DNA from: Collimonas sp. OK307
GTDB taxonomy: Bacteria > Pseudomonadota > Gammaproteobacteria > Burkholderiales > Burkholderiaceae_D
Reading direction: 5' to 3'
NCBI RefSeq assembly: GCF_900113705.1
Contig: NZ_FOQI01000015.1
Span: 62,001 to 126,000 of the forward strand
Length of the DNA: 64,000 nt
The first letter of the stretch is position 1. Each line of letters starts with the position of its first letter. Shown piece after piece: positions 18,871-27,273 of this stretch. A program made the position numbers and the translations under genes. Under the pieces are notes generated by a model. The model was given only the letters and a program-made list of their open reading frames with translations, made no database searches and was not told the DNA's origin.

Positions 18871-19961
18871 GCTTCAGCCTCCGCCACGCTTGCTGTAAGC
18901 GGCAGATTCAAGGCCGCTGCGCGCCATGCGGCGAGTTCCGGCTGACCCGGTTTGCGCACGCCGAACAGCATCGCGATGGTATTGCCTTCATTGTCGAACA
19001 GTTCGAGTGACGTGACTTCGCCGTCGCCGGTTGGTTTGCTTACCACCCAGCTCGACGCGATCAGATCTTCCCGCAAATGCAGATTGAAGCCTGGGTCTAA
19101 TATGTTTAGCCAGGGTCCCATTACCTTGATGTTGGCGACGGCGCCTGAGTGGATCTGGATCATGCCGCGATTGGCGACGAAAACCATGATCGGTAACGCG
19201 CTGGCGGCGGCTTGCTCCAATATGATACGGGTAGCGCTGTTGTCGACCTGACGCACAAACTGCGGCGGCGCCAGTCGCAACGCCTGAGTACGGCTGACAC
19301 CGAATTCGCGCAGCAGGCCGAAGAACTGATGCGTGTCGGTCATGCTTTTCCAGGCGGCGCGGAAGCCGTCGCCGTCGATTTCTGAATCCGGAGTGTCAAT
19401 GGCTGCCGGCGGCACAGGTTCGACCGTCATGCCGGGCTGTTGTTCAGGATCGCGCCAGCGCGCTACCAAAGCATCGAAGGCTTCGTGATCGCTGTGTTCG
19501 CGCAAGAACATCTTGTGTACTGCCTCGCCGTGCAGGTCGTAGAACTGCAGGCTTTTTTGCAATGTCTTTTCGGTGCCGCGCACGATATCTTCAATCACGG
19601 CACAAGCGAAACGCCATTGGCTATAGAAAATCCGCAAATCGATGGCTTCGCCGAGCGCCAGGCCGACCTGGCCGTTGTGGCTCATCTTTTGATAAGCGCC
19701 GTCCGTTTCATGCACTGCACTGTCATTGCGGGTGAGCGCCATGACCGGGCCGAGCAGCGGCACTTCTTCAAACAACTCCACAAAACGTGGCAGCAAGCGG
19801 ATTGCCTCTACACCGACGCAGGCTGCAATGGCTTCGCCTTCGGTGATGCCGATTGCGGCGGCGGCATCGCGATTACGTAGCTTTTTCTCGCGTTTGATGT
19901 TTAAGAAATCCGCGCGCAACTGCTGTTGATCACGTTGCTTGTGCAGGTTAGTGGTAGGCAT
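18867..19961 (-). CDS. hmuS: Haemin-degrading factor (HmuS/ChuS family)
   Basis: 364 aa, usual length for the family, with two homologous halves (about residues 10-170 and 190-350). The family is described as cytoplasmic haem-handling or haem-degrading proteins. Visible features: an N-terminal LRADFLNIKREKKLRNRDAAAAIGITEGEAIAA, the His in VHKMFLREHSDHEAF, and GNTIAMLFGVRKPGQPELAAWR near the C-terminus. Good SD AAGGAGA before the ATG. It follows the receptor by 40 bp and overlaps hmuT, so it belongs to the same operon. Confidence 0.92.
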   Translation of the reverse strand: MPTTNLHKQRDQQQLRADFLNIKREKKLRNRDAAAAIGITEGEAIAACVGVEAIRLLPRFVELFEEVPLLGPVMALTRNDSAVHETDGAYQKMSHNGQVGLALGEAIDLRIFYSQWRFACAVIEDIVRGTEKTLQKSLQFYDLHGEAVHKMFLREHSDHEAFDALVARWRDPEQQPGMTVEPVPPAAIDTPDSEIDGDGFRAAWKSMTDTHQFFGLLREFGVSRTQALRLAPPQFVRQVDNSATRIILEQAAASALPIMVFVANRGMIQIHSGAVANIKVMGPWLNILDPGFNLHLREDLIASSWVVSKPTGDGEVTSLELFDNEGNTIAMLFGVRKPGQPELAAWRAAALNLPLTASVAEAEA

Positions 19962-20001
19962 GGTTTTCTCCTTGTCCGGGAATGGGGGATTAATACGTGG
20001 A

Positions 20002-22268
20002 TTAGTACTGGAATTTCAAACCGACGTTAAAGCTGCGGCCGGGGGCGGTATAAGCATTTTTGACTGTCGAGTTGTCGGCCAGGCCGCGCACGTCCGACCA
20101 GTTCCAGTATTGGCGGTTGAACAGGTTGTGAATGCCGACGAACAGTGCAACGTTCTTGCTGATGTTGTAGCCGCCGCGCAGATCCATGACGAAAGCGGCC
20201 GGCGGTGCAAAGTCGGTCTGCTTGCTCATGTCGCTGCGGCGTTTAGCGCTTTGGTAGATGAAGTCGGTTTGTCCGTACCAGCGTTCGCTGGGTTCGTAGC
20301 GTAAACCGAATACCGCCATGAAAGGATTGATCGTATCGAGCGGTGTGCTGCTACCGTCGGCGCCTTCGGTGTGGCCTCTGGTATACGCCATGCCGGCCTT
20401 GAAGCCAAGGCCGTTGGCAAGTTGCCAGTCGATTCTCGCTTCGGCGCCGCTGATGCGGGCCTTGGCGCGATTGACATACTGGTAGATGAGCGGATCGACG
20501 AACGGCCGGCCGCTGCCGCCAACCACTTCTTGCGAGATGAAGTTGTTGTAGTTGCCGGTGAAGACTGCCGTGCTGTAGCGCAGGACGCTGTTGCCGCCGT
20601 CCAGTTTGCCACGCAAGCCGAGTTCGAACGTGTTGCTGGTCTCCGGTTTCAGATCCGGATTGCCGATAGTGGCGTAGCCGTAGATCGGATTGCCGAAACT
20701 GTTGTTAACCTGGTCCGGCGTCGGCGTACGGAAACCGCGTGCGTACTGGATGTAAGGCAGCAATGCCGGATTGATTTCAACCATCAATGCCAATCGCGGC
20801 GATACGGCGTTGCCGCTCGATTTGGTGGGCTTGCCGGTGTAGGACGGATCATTCTCGTCCGGTGTCAGGCGATAGCCGTCGAAGCGCAAACCGGGCGCGA
20901 TACTGAGCGCGCCGTTTTGCGACAGCCGGATTTCATCCTGGATGAAAGCGCCGAACAGCGAGTAATCGGTATTCGGGAAAGCCTTGTTGGGGAACGGTGA
21001 TTCGCCGACACCCGGAATAGTGCCATCGCGCAGTCCACTGATGCGTGCGGTGCTTAGGTCGAAACCGTACACCAGCTTGTGCTGCAGGCTGCCGGTGGCG
21101 AAGCCGCTTTCGGCCTGCGCCGAAGCGCCGTAGGTGCGTTCCTGATAGGTATTGTCACGGGTGCGGTCAATCGCGGGAAACCGGTCTTCATAGGAAAACT
21201 GGTGATTTTTGGCGTCCTGGTAATAGATCTGCGCATGGGCATTCTGGAAATAAGGATTGCCGGTGTCCTTGAAATCATAGGCCAGGCTATAGCGATTGCG
21301 TTCGAGTTTATCGTTAGCGCGCAGCGCCAGCGTGCTGGCGGTGACCGCGGACAGCACATTGGAGCCGGTTTTCTGTTCCTGGTGATTGATGGTGGCGGTG
21401 AAGGTATCCTCGGCGCTGGCCTTGAATACCAGCTTGCCGAGTAGCCCGTTGCCATGCACATTTTGCGGATTGGCGGTATCGCGGTTGGGGCCGACGATAT
21501 CGCGCGTGCCTTGGGTATCAACCTCATTGCCATCGCGTTTGTTGGCAATGATCAAGCCTTCGAAACGTTCACCGCCGAAAGCGGCGACAGCAGTAGTTGA
21601 AGTGCTGCCGTCGGTAGAGTCGTAGCTGGGTTTGATCGAGAAGTAAGTCGGCTTGTTGAAAATCTTCAGGAAATCGAATGGGTCCTTGGTGATGAAGTTG
21701 ACTGCACCGGTCAGACCGTCGCTGCCGTACATGGCTGATGCCGGTCCGCGCAGGATTTCCACCCGCTTATACATATCCATTTGCACATAGTCACCCCGGC
21801 CCGCTTCCAGCGGCCCGAACGAAAACGCGCTGGGCAGGCGTGTGCCGTCCTCCATCAACAGGATCCGGTTGCCTTCAAGCCCGCGGATATTGATGCCTTC
21901 ATTACCGCCGCGGCCGCCGGCGATGGCCGGTAAGGCCCGTGCCTGACCGTGACACCGGGTTCGTAGCGCAGTAGATCCTTGACATCCCTGGGCTGCTGTT
22001 CTTCGATGGTGTCGGCGTTGATCACAGAAATACTGCTGGGCGTGCGTGACACCGCGGTCTCGCTGCGGGTCGCAGTCACCGATATTTCGTCGAGTGCGTG
22101 ACTGGTGGCATAGGTGCCTGCCAGTAGTTGTGGCGCACTCTGGGCAAAAACCGGCAGCGATACGGCGATCGTGGCGAAGACGGCAAAGTTGGCGGCCGCA
22201 GGCATTCCCGGCATCGCGATGCGGGTTGGATATAAATTGGGCAAAGCGTCGTGCTCCAAAACAGTCAA
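20002..22268 (-). pseudogene. TonB-dependent haem/haemoglobin receptor gene with a frameshift
   Basis: Signal peptide and early plug region (VFAQSAPQLL, DEISVTATRSETAVSRTPSSISVINADTIEEQQP, DLLRYEPGVTVR) read in one frame from about 22268. From GGRGGNEGINIRGLEGNRILLMEDG to the C-terminal FQY the protein reads in another frame. One base appears lost at about 21912-21945; keeping HGPYRP before the switch puts it at 21912-21925 in a GC-rich run. The rest (plug, then 22-strand barrel, ~640 residues) is intact. It is the first gene of the hmu operon and would import haem across the outer membrane. It may be a true pseudogene, phase-variable, or a sequencing error. The exact start is uncertain (TTG 22268, or ATG 22214 or 22205). 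Confidence 0.8.
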
Positions 22269-22365
22269 ACTTGTTGAGTGGCTGGCGACGCTGAGGATGC
22301 GGCTGGCTGGAAAGAGGGAAGTATCTGAGGGTGGGCAATCTACGTCAGTGTATTGCGCGATTTAT

Positions 22366-22388
22366 TATAAATGAGAATTATTGCTATT
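22366..22388. promoter_or_regulatory. Fur-box-like operator of the haem-uptake operon
   Basis: The A/T-rich dyad AAATGAGAATTATTGCTATT matches the GATAAT-type hexamer arrangement of Fur boxes (AAATGA-GAATTA-TTGCTA). It lies about 100-120 bp before the receptor start, where an iron-repressed promoter is expected for a haem operon. Identification is by eye. Confidence 0.6.
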
Positions 22389-22394
22389 TACAAG

Positions 22395-22454
22395 TTAATA
22401 ATCGAACAAATCTCCCGGGCGGATCGGCTGCACGCCATTTTTGATTTTGCTCAT
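22395..22454 (-). pseudogene. 19-codon fragment resembling the N-terminus of a HigA-type antitoxin
   Basis: ATG at 22454 encodes MSKIKNGVQPIRPGDLFDY then TAA. The NG-x-x-PI-x-PG-x-x-L pattern is what HigA/VapI-type antitoxins start with, and it breaks off where the helix-turn-helix should begin. Just upstream in the same frame reading stands VEAVDHH, like the last residues of HigB toxins, but that frame has a stop soon before. Remnant of a toxin-antitoxin pair is the best guess. The remainder of 22455-22642 shows nothing I recognise. Confidence 0.35.
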
Positions 22455-22642
22455 GATTTCACTCCAATGGTGATCAACAGCCTCGACGGTCCCCACTGAG
22501 TAGTGTGGCTACTTGATGGAGCGTATCAAGGGCGTCTGACGGCAGGAAAAGCAGGCCAACTTTTCTCTATAAATGCGATTCCAGCTTCTACCGTCGCAAG
22601 ATTAAAATTTCCGGTTTGAAAATCAGCGCTTCCCGAAGTTTG

Positions 22643-22879
22643 TTATTTCAAAGCTTTGCAAGCCCATCGAACAGCTACGCCAATAAAAATGGTAGTGACA
22701 ATATCAATCACCGCGAGTAACGGAATCGGATTTCCCCATTTGTCCATGTTCGTAGTCCGTCCATAATATGGAGGCCCGTCTCCAAATGCCCCCTGAACGG
22801 CATCTACGTTGATATAGCCAACAAATAAAATTGTTGCGAGACAAATGATGAAAATGAGGTGTGAGAAATATCTTTTCAT
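22643..22879 (-). CDS. Small two-helix membrane protein, candidate immunity protein of the adjacent T6SS effector
   Basis: 78 aa: helix at residues ~5-23, a 30-residue loop containing GDGPPYYGRTTNMDKW, second helix at ~54-72 and a basic tail. The positive N- and C-termini would place the loop in the periplasm, where a peptidoglycan-targeting effector acts. Its ATG overlaps the effector stop (ATGA), the usual effector-immunity arrangement. I cannot name the family; immunity is inferred from position, size and topology. A respiratory or unrelated small membrane protein is possible. Confidence 0.7.
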   Translation of the reverse strand: MKRYFSHLIFIICLATILFVGYINVDAVQGAFGDGPPYYGRTTNMDKWGNPIPLLAVIDIVTTIFIGVAVRWACKALK

Positions 22880-23370
22880 TTTGGGTACTGAACGGAGAGC
22901 GGTATGTAGCAGTCCGGCTGGTCGGCAAGAGCTTTTCTCAATGCGTCAACAAAACGATCCATTTGACTTGTTAAGTCAATGCATCCAGCGCTGCCTAAGG
23001 TACTTCCTCCATGAATAAAAAATCCGCCGCGTTTATACGTCTGTGTACTTGGATACGGGTGGATGGTAATCCAATAATTGCCCCATGCAATGCGTGGATT
23101 ACGTACCCGATACCAGTTATTTTTTTGTAATTGACTCGGTTGAATCCAGTAGTCACCTTCTGGTATGGGGCCTTCATTCGGAATGCTTTGGCGTGCAACC
23201 GAGTAATCAAATTTACCGCCAATATCACGTCCTGAAACAGCAGAGAATTGCGTTGCACCGTTCATCCCAGATCCGCGTAAATATTTTCCATCAAAGTGTA
23301 ATGAAAAAGTCGCTTTGCCACATGTCGGAAGCCTCGGAGAGTAGCGTTCCCCTGCGTAGCGATCACCCAC
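22876..23370 (-). CDS. Tlde1-like (DUF2778) peptidoglycan-acting T6SS effector
   Basis: 164 aa. The motif HGGSTLGSAGCIDL with His120, Ser128 and Cys130 is the L,D-transpeptidase-like H-x(n)-S-x-G-C signature. SIPNEGPIPEGDYWI near residues 62-76 is typical of DUF2778 proteins. Tlde1 effectors cleave or exchange D-amino acids in peptide stems of competitors once delivered to the periplasm by a type VI secretion system. No signal peptide is present, as expected for T6SS cargo. The start is GTG at 23370, two bases after the hcp stop, with poor SD, so translation is likely coupled to hcp. Confidence 0.8.
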   Translation of the reverse strand: MGDRYAGERYSPRLPTCGKATFSLHFDGKYLRGSGMNGATQFSAVSGRDIGGKFDYSVARQSIPNEGPIPEGDYWIQPSQLQKNNWYRVRNPRIAWGNYWITIHPYPSTQTYKRGGFFIHGGSTLGSAGCIDLTSQMDRFVDALRKALADQPDCYIPLSVQYPK

Positions 23371-23372
23371 GA

Positions 23373-23855
23373 CTAGGTTTCCCGGTTAGCTTTAATATCA
23401 AAGCTGGCGGTTACCATTCCGGCGCTACCGCCTTGAGAATTTTGCATCTTATATTCCTGGGTTACCTTGGAAAAAGACAAGCTAACTTGTTCACGGATGC
23501 CATCGCTATGGCCGCTGCAAATAGGATGTACGCCAGTAACGACGACATCGTTCATAGTTATTTTCATGTATTCAAGCGGGTTGCCGCCAGCTTTGCGCGT
23601 TACCAGAATGGCTTCAGAAATGTGTTTTCCAGTAAGGCAGTACTTCATCAAGTTAGGGCTAGAGCGATCGGCAGAATGTTCAAAATATAAGTCGCTAATC
23701 GTTGCTTTTCCTGCGCCGCCGCCACTGCCAGAATGCATAGTGGCGTTTTGTTTGATGTCCCACTCCCAATGGGAGATTTCAATTTCGCCCTTATGAGCTG
23801 AGTCGCTTGATTCGCCATCAATGCCCGCGATTTTTAAAAACATATCCTGTGCCAT
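23373..23855 (-). CDS. hcp: Hcp family type VI secretion tube protein
   Basis: 160 aa, normal Hcp length. Begins MAQDMFLKIAGIDGESSDSAHKGEIEI, the Hcp1 signature, then ISHWEWDIKQ, and SDLYFEHSADRSSPNLMKYCLTGKHI, and ends with a short SAGMVTASFDIKANRE tail. Hcp hexamers form the T6SS inner tube and carry small effectors in the lumen. No other T6SS structural gene is in the window, so this is an orphan hcp. Immediately followed by its probable cargo and immunity genes. The surrounding DNA is visibly A/T-richer than the flanking genes, suggesting acquisition. Confidence 0.92.
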   Translation of the reverse strand: MAQDMFLKIAGIDGESSDSAHKGEIEISHWEWDIKQNATMHSGSGGGAGKATISDLYFEHSADRSSPNLMKYCLTGKHISEAILVTRKAGGNPLEYMKITMNDVVVTGVHPICSGHSDGIREQVSLSFSKVTQEYKMQNSQGGSAGMVTASFDIKANRET

Positions 23856-24131
23856 TTGGTATCCTATGTATTGTCATTTAATTCATTAAATTACAATAAA
23901 AGCAATTAAATTGATAGGGAAGAATAACGTATAAAATTCTAAACTTTGTACTACTTCTCGTCGGTTACATCTGGTAGCAACTATGCGTAATCGGAAACTG
24001 TGGAGTGATAGGGGCTGGCCTATACTGTTGTCACAGCAAGCTCCGCGCATTCATGCATTTTGCTTGCGATAAATAGAAAAACCGGAGTTCACCGAAGCTC
24101 GCTGAACAGAACCGAAAGGAAGGAGTTTTTT

Positions 24132-24395
24132 ATGCGTACACTCATTATCCTGGCGGCGGTCGCCATGTTGGCCGGTTGCGCGACGGATGCCGAACGTGCC
24201 GCCCAGGCGCAACGCGACGTCGACCAGATGATGCGCATCTACGGACCGGCTTGCGACCGGCTTGGATACAAAAACAATTCGGACGAATGGCGCAGTTGTG
24301 TGCTGCGGCTGGATACAAAAGACAATACAGAACGTTACCCGGCTACGACTACTTGCTTTGGACATCCTGGCTTAATCCAATGCACGTCGTTTTGA
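24132..24395 (+). CDS. Small lipoprotein of unknown function
   Basis: 87 aa. Strong SD GAAAGGAAGGAG just before the ATG. Lipoprotein signal peptide with lipobox LAGC, Cys16 becoming the lipidated residue; the mature part is short and polar with three further Cys (near residues 41, 56 and 75) that could form disulfides. A longer upstream reading lacks an SD. Function not recognised. Single gene with its own terminator. The 276-bp gap before it (23856-24131) is A/T-rich and presumably holds the hcp promoter on the other strand. Confidence 0.8.
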   Translation: MRTLIILAAVAMLAGCATDAERAAQAQRDVDQMMRIYGPACDRLGYKNNSDEWRSCVLRLDTKDNTERYPATTTCFGHPGLIQCTSF

Positions 24396-24433
24396 CGCCG
24401 GCGCTTCTCTGACAATTAAAGTTGTACTTTTCG

Positions 24434-24467
24434 CAGGACATCTATACTTGAATTGATGTCCTGTTTT
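24434..24467 (+). terminator. Terminator after the small lipoprotein gene
   Basis: CAGGACATC (24434-24442) pairs with GATGTCCTG (24455-24463), followed by TTTT. About 38 bp past the stop. Confidence 0.65.
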
Positions 24468-24494
24468 AACGTGACGACGGCGTTCAGTTAAATC

Positions 24495-24890
24495 CTAAGC
24501 CGCTGCATCGTGACAACAAACGCAAATCTTGTTGCCGTCGGCATCGCGGAAATAGGCGCCGTAATAATGGGCATGATATTGGGGGCGTAACCCGGGGACG
24601 CCTTCGCAGTGGCCGCCGTTTTTTAAAGCGACAGTATAAGCGTTGTCGACGGCAGCCCGATCCGGCGCGAGCAGGGCGATCATCTGACCGTTGCCGGCAG
24701 TTGCGATTTCTCCGTTGTAAGGCGGACCAATGATGAACAGCGGACGCGCCTTGCCACTCACCATCCAGGCCGCCCATGGTTTATCTGCATCGCAGAATTT
24801 CAACTGCAGGCCGAGGGTCTCCATGACAGCCGAATAAAACCGGAACGCGCGCTGAAAATCGGTGATGCCGACAAAGACATGAGAGATCAA
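24495..24890 (-). CDS. VOC superfamily (glyoxalase/bleomycin-resistance fold) protein
   Basis: 131 aa. Opens with ISHVFVGITDFQRAFRFYSAVMETLGLQLKF, the classical first beta-alpha-beta of the vicinal oxygen chelate fold, with a possible metal ligand His3. The second half, GHCEGVPGLRPQYHAHYYGAYFRDADGNKICVCCH, holds further candidate ligands and the conserved D-x-x-GN-x-I element. Such proteins act as lyases, dioxygenases or antibiotic-binding proteins; which one is unknown. Divergent from the DUF1810 gene with 32 bp between starts. Confidence 0.85.
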   Translation of the reverse strand: MISHVFVGITDFQRAFRFYSAVMETLGLQLKFCDADKPWAAWMVSGKARPLFIIGPPYNGEIATAGNGQMIALLAPDRAAVDNAYTVALKNGGHCEGVPGLRPQYHAHYYGAYFRDADGNKICVCCHDAAA

Positions 24891-24922
24891 GGGTTTTTCC
24901 TTTCAATGTGAGGGAGAAAGAC

Positions 24923-25342
24923 GTGAACGATCAATACAATCTGCAACGCTTCGTGACGGCCCAACAGCCAGTCTTCGATATCGTACGTGAAGAACTAAGC
25001 GCGGGACGCAAGCGAAGCCATTGGATGTGGTTCATTTTCCCCCAGATTCAGGGATTGGGCCACAGCGAGATGGCATCCAGATATGCCATCTCCTCGTTTG
25101 ACGAAGCCAAGGCGTATCTGGCGCATCCGCTGCTTGGGCCGCGGCTGCTGGAGTGCAGCCGACTGGTCGAAGCGGTTGACGGGCGTTCGATAGAAGATAT
25201 ATTCGGTTACCCGGACTACATGAAATTTCAATCTTCAATGACCTTGTTTGCCAAAGCAGCAACCGGCAATCAGGTTTTCAACGATTGCCTGCAAAAATAT
25301 TTTGAAGGGGAGCCTGATCAATCCACGCTTGGCAAGCTGTAA
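24923..25342 (+). CDS. DUF1810 family protein
   Basis: 139 aa from GTG 24923, chosen because GAGGGAG lies a suitable distance upstream; an in-frame GTG five codons earlier is less likely. Matches DUF1810: YNLQRFVTAQQPVFDIVREEL, then KRSHWMWFIFPQIQGLGHSEMASRYAI, then YPDYMKFQSSMTLFAKA and a C-terminal YFEGEPDQSTLGKL. Function of the family is not established. Convergent with the metallohydrolase gene, a hairpin lying between them. Confidence 0.87.
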   Translation: MNDQYNLQRFVTAQQPVFDIVREELSAGRKRSHWMWFIFPQIQGLGHSEMASRYAISSFDEAKAYLAHPLLGPRLLECSRLVEAVDGRSIEDIFGYPDYMKFQSSMTLFAKAATGNQVFNDCLQKYFEGEPDQSTLGKL

Positions 25343-25350
25343 TCGTCGGG

Positions 25351-25377
25351 CGGCTGCTTCCGATGAGGAAGCAGCCG
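25351..25377. terminator. Hairpin between convergent genes, possible bidirectional terminator
   Basis: Perfect 11-bp stem CGGCTGCTTCC (25351-25361) / GGAAGCAGCCG (25367-25377), loop GATGA. It sits in the 37-bp gap between the stops of the DUF1810 gene and the metallohydrolase gene. No T-run on either side. Confidence 0.5.
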
Positions 25378-25379
25378 AC

Positions 25380-26159
25380 TCAGACCGTCAACTCCAGGGT
25401 TTCCCCATCCTCGGGTATCCGTAGCCGATCCGTTACGCCTGCATGGGCGGCAGCGGCGGACAGCTCACTTCGGCGCACCGGACAATGACTGAGAGCCTCC
25501 AAGTGATTGGCAATTACCGTGCCTTTCAATGCCAACGTGAATTCGATGACTTCGCTGGTGCCCATGATGATTTCATACCCGACGTCAAATCTGGCGCCAC
25601 CTGCCGGGACCACGCAAATATTCGGCTGATGGCGCGCAGCAAAATCGCGCACGGCAGGCGTCAGGATGGTGTCGCCTGAAAGGTAGAGGCTTGGCTCTCC
25701 GGGCATTTCGATAAAGTAGCCAACGCCGTGTTCCATCAGTAACCCGATCATGCCCCTGCCGTGGCTGCAAGGCACGGTTCTGACTTGACCGCCAAGAAAG
25801 GCCTGCGGCTCCTGAAGCCTCACCGGCAGTGGACAAACGTTCAGATCGCGCTGACGCAGGTAATCCGCATCGTGCGGCGTGCAGATCACGGGAATTTGCC
25901 GGGTTCGCAGCCATTCTTTTCCCGCATGGTCGAGATGATCGAAGTGCCCCTTCTGGCAGTGGGTAATCAAGCAATGCGTCACCGACTCAAGCATGGTGTC
26001 GGCCACTACAGGTAGTTCAACGACGGGATTGCGTTGCCGCTGGCCGAGGAATTTTAGCGGTGGCAACGCATCTTTCGGCGCTAGCATCGGATCAACCAGG
26101 ATCCGGTGGGCGCCAATTTCAAGCACGATTGTCGCATTACGGAGCTGCGTTATTTTCAT
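25380..26159 (-). CDS. Metallo-beta-lactamase-fold hydrolase (UlaG-like)
   Basis: 259 aa from ATG 26159, where the fold begins with MKITQLRNATIVLEIGAHRILVDPML; an upstream ATG at 26189 would add ten residues and overlap the regulator start. Metal-binding motif THCQKGHFDHLD near residues 80-92, later ligands in PCSHGRGMIG (~128), SGDTILT (~157) and NHLEALSHC (~235). Substrate unknown; the family includes lactonases and phosphodiesterases. Divergently paired with a GlxA-type regulator, which probably controls it. Confidence 0.85.
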   Translation of the reverse strand: MKITQLRNATIVLEIGAHRILVDPMLAPKDALPPLKFLGQRQRNPVVELPVVADTMLESVTHCLITHCQKGHFDHLDHAGKEWLRTRQIPVICTPHDADYLRQRDLNVCPLPVRLQEPQAFLGGQVRTVPCSHGRGMIGLLMEHGVGYFIEMPGEPSLYLSGDTILTPAVRDFAARHQPNICVVPAGGARFDVGYEIIMGTSEVIEFTLALKGTVIANHLEALSHCPVRRSELSAAAAHAGVTDRLRIPEDGETLELTV

Positions 26160-26200
26160 GATGAGTCTTTCTTCATAGGAATGACTCATTGTGTGGCCTC

Positions 26201-27226
26201 ATGAGTAAGCTTAAAATGGCAAGAATGGACATAAAGCGATCATTTTCTGCCAAAGCTGGCCAGCCGACTCTTCGTATCGGTTTGCTTTTGTATCCCGGAT
26301 GCATGCCGGCAGGATTGTTTGCATTTGCGGATCTTGTTTATGCCGCGAATCGGCGTGCCGGCGTGCGTCTCTTTGAAGTGGTTTTCGTTGCGGAGCAGGC
26401 CGGCGTTGTTGAATGCGCTCACGGCCAATCGCTGGCAGCTGGCGAATCGATTCCGGGCGCTAATCTCGACGCCATGCTGGTGCCGGGATTCTGGGCAGAA
26501 TCGTCGCAGCAGGTATCGGACGAACTTGCCATCAATGCGGACTTGATCGCAGCGTTGGCGGGATTGCAGAAGAGCGTCATGATGTGGAGCTACTGCACCG
26601 GCGTCTGTTTGCTCGCTTCCACGGGACGGTTGAATGGCCAGAAAGCGACAGTTACGTGGTGGCTGGCCGATGCGATGCGGCAGCGTTATCCGAAAATTCT
26701 TTGGCAAAACGAGCGAACCAGCATTGTTAACCTGCGCACGGCTACCGCCTCTGGGGTCAACGGCTATTTGCCGATCGCCCAGGCCTTGATAGAGAAATAT
26801 CTCAGCGTTGAAGCCTATCGAGATTTGACCAAGCTCATGGTGTTGCCGCGTCCCGAGCGCACCCATCATGTGTTTCAGTCGATGAATCTGATCGAACAAT
26901 CTGACCGGCTGCTGCGCAAGCTATATGCAGTGGCGGAACAAATGCCCGCTACCGAGGTGACGGTACATCACTTGGCACGGGAGTTGCATATTTCGGAACG
27001 GACTCTTGCGCGGAAAGTTATCGCGGCCACGGGCTTGTCGGTTGCAAACTATGTTCGACGAATCAAACTCAACCAGGCAAGCGAGCGTCTTATCCTGACA
27101 TCCGTACCCGCCAGCGCCATCAGCGCAGAGCTTGGTTTTAGCAGCGATTCCAGCATGCGCCGCATGTTCAAAGACCTTACTGCACTTACGCCGGCGGAGT
27201 ACCGTCAAGCGTTTGGCCGCAACTGA
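26201..27226 (+). CDS. GlxA-type AraC family transcriptional regulator
   Basis: About 341 aa. N-terminal DJ-1/PfpI-like domain (residues ~25-190) with LRIGLLLYPGCMPAGLFAFADLVYAANR and the nucleophile-elbow-like segment MMWSYCTGVCLLASTGRLNGQKATVTWW. C-terminal AraC HTH (residues ~235-335): VHHLARELHISERTLARKV and RLILTSVPASAISAELGFSSDSSMRRMFK. Start at ATG 26201 is chosen over TTG 26189; ATG 26213 is also possible. Divergent from the metallohydrolase, overlapping regulatory DNA, so control of that gene is likely (inference). Confidence 0.88.
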   Translation: MSKLKMARMDIKRSFSAKAGQPTLRIGLLLYPGCMPAGLFAFADLVYAANRRAGVRLFEVVFVAEQAGVVECAHGQSLAAGESIPGANLDAMLVPGFWAESSQQVSDELAINADLIAALAGLQKSVMMWSYCTGVCLLASTGRLNGQKATVTWWLADAMRQRYPKILWQNERTSIVNLRTATASGVNGYLPIAQALIEKYLSVEAYRDLTKLMVLPRPERTHHVFQSMNLIEQSDRLLRKLYAVAEQMPATEVTVHHLARELHISERTLARKVIAATGLSVANYVRRIKLNQASERLILTSVPASAISAELGFSSDSSMRRMFKDLTALTPAEYRQAFGRN

Positions 27227-27273
27227 ATTGTCTCCGGAATTCACTTTAGAGGAAAACCCTGGGTTGGTTTTTC

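Noticed and set aside
22269-22338. Upstream ATG at 22338 as the true start of the haem receptor
   Set aside because: That frame does not give a signal peptide or the early plug motifs; these are read in the other frame, so the long reading is only an accident before the frameshift.
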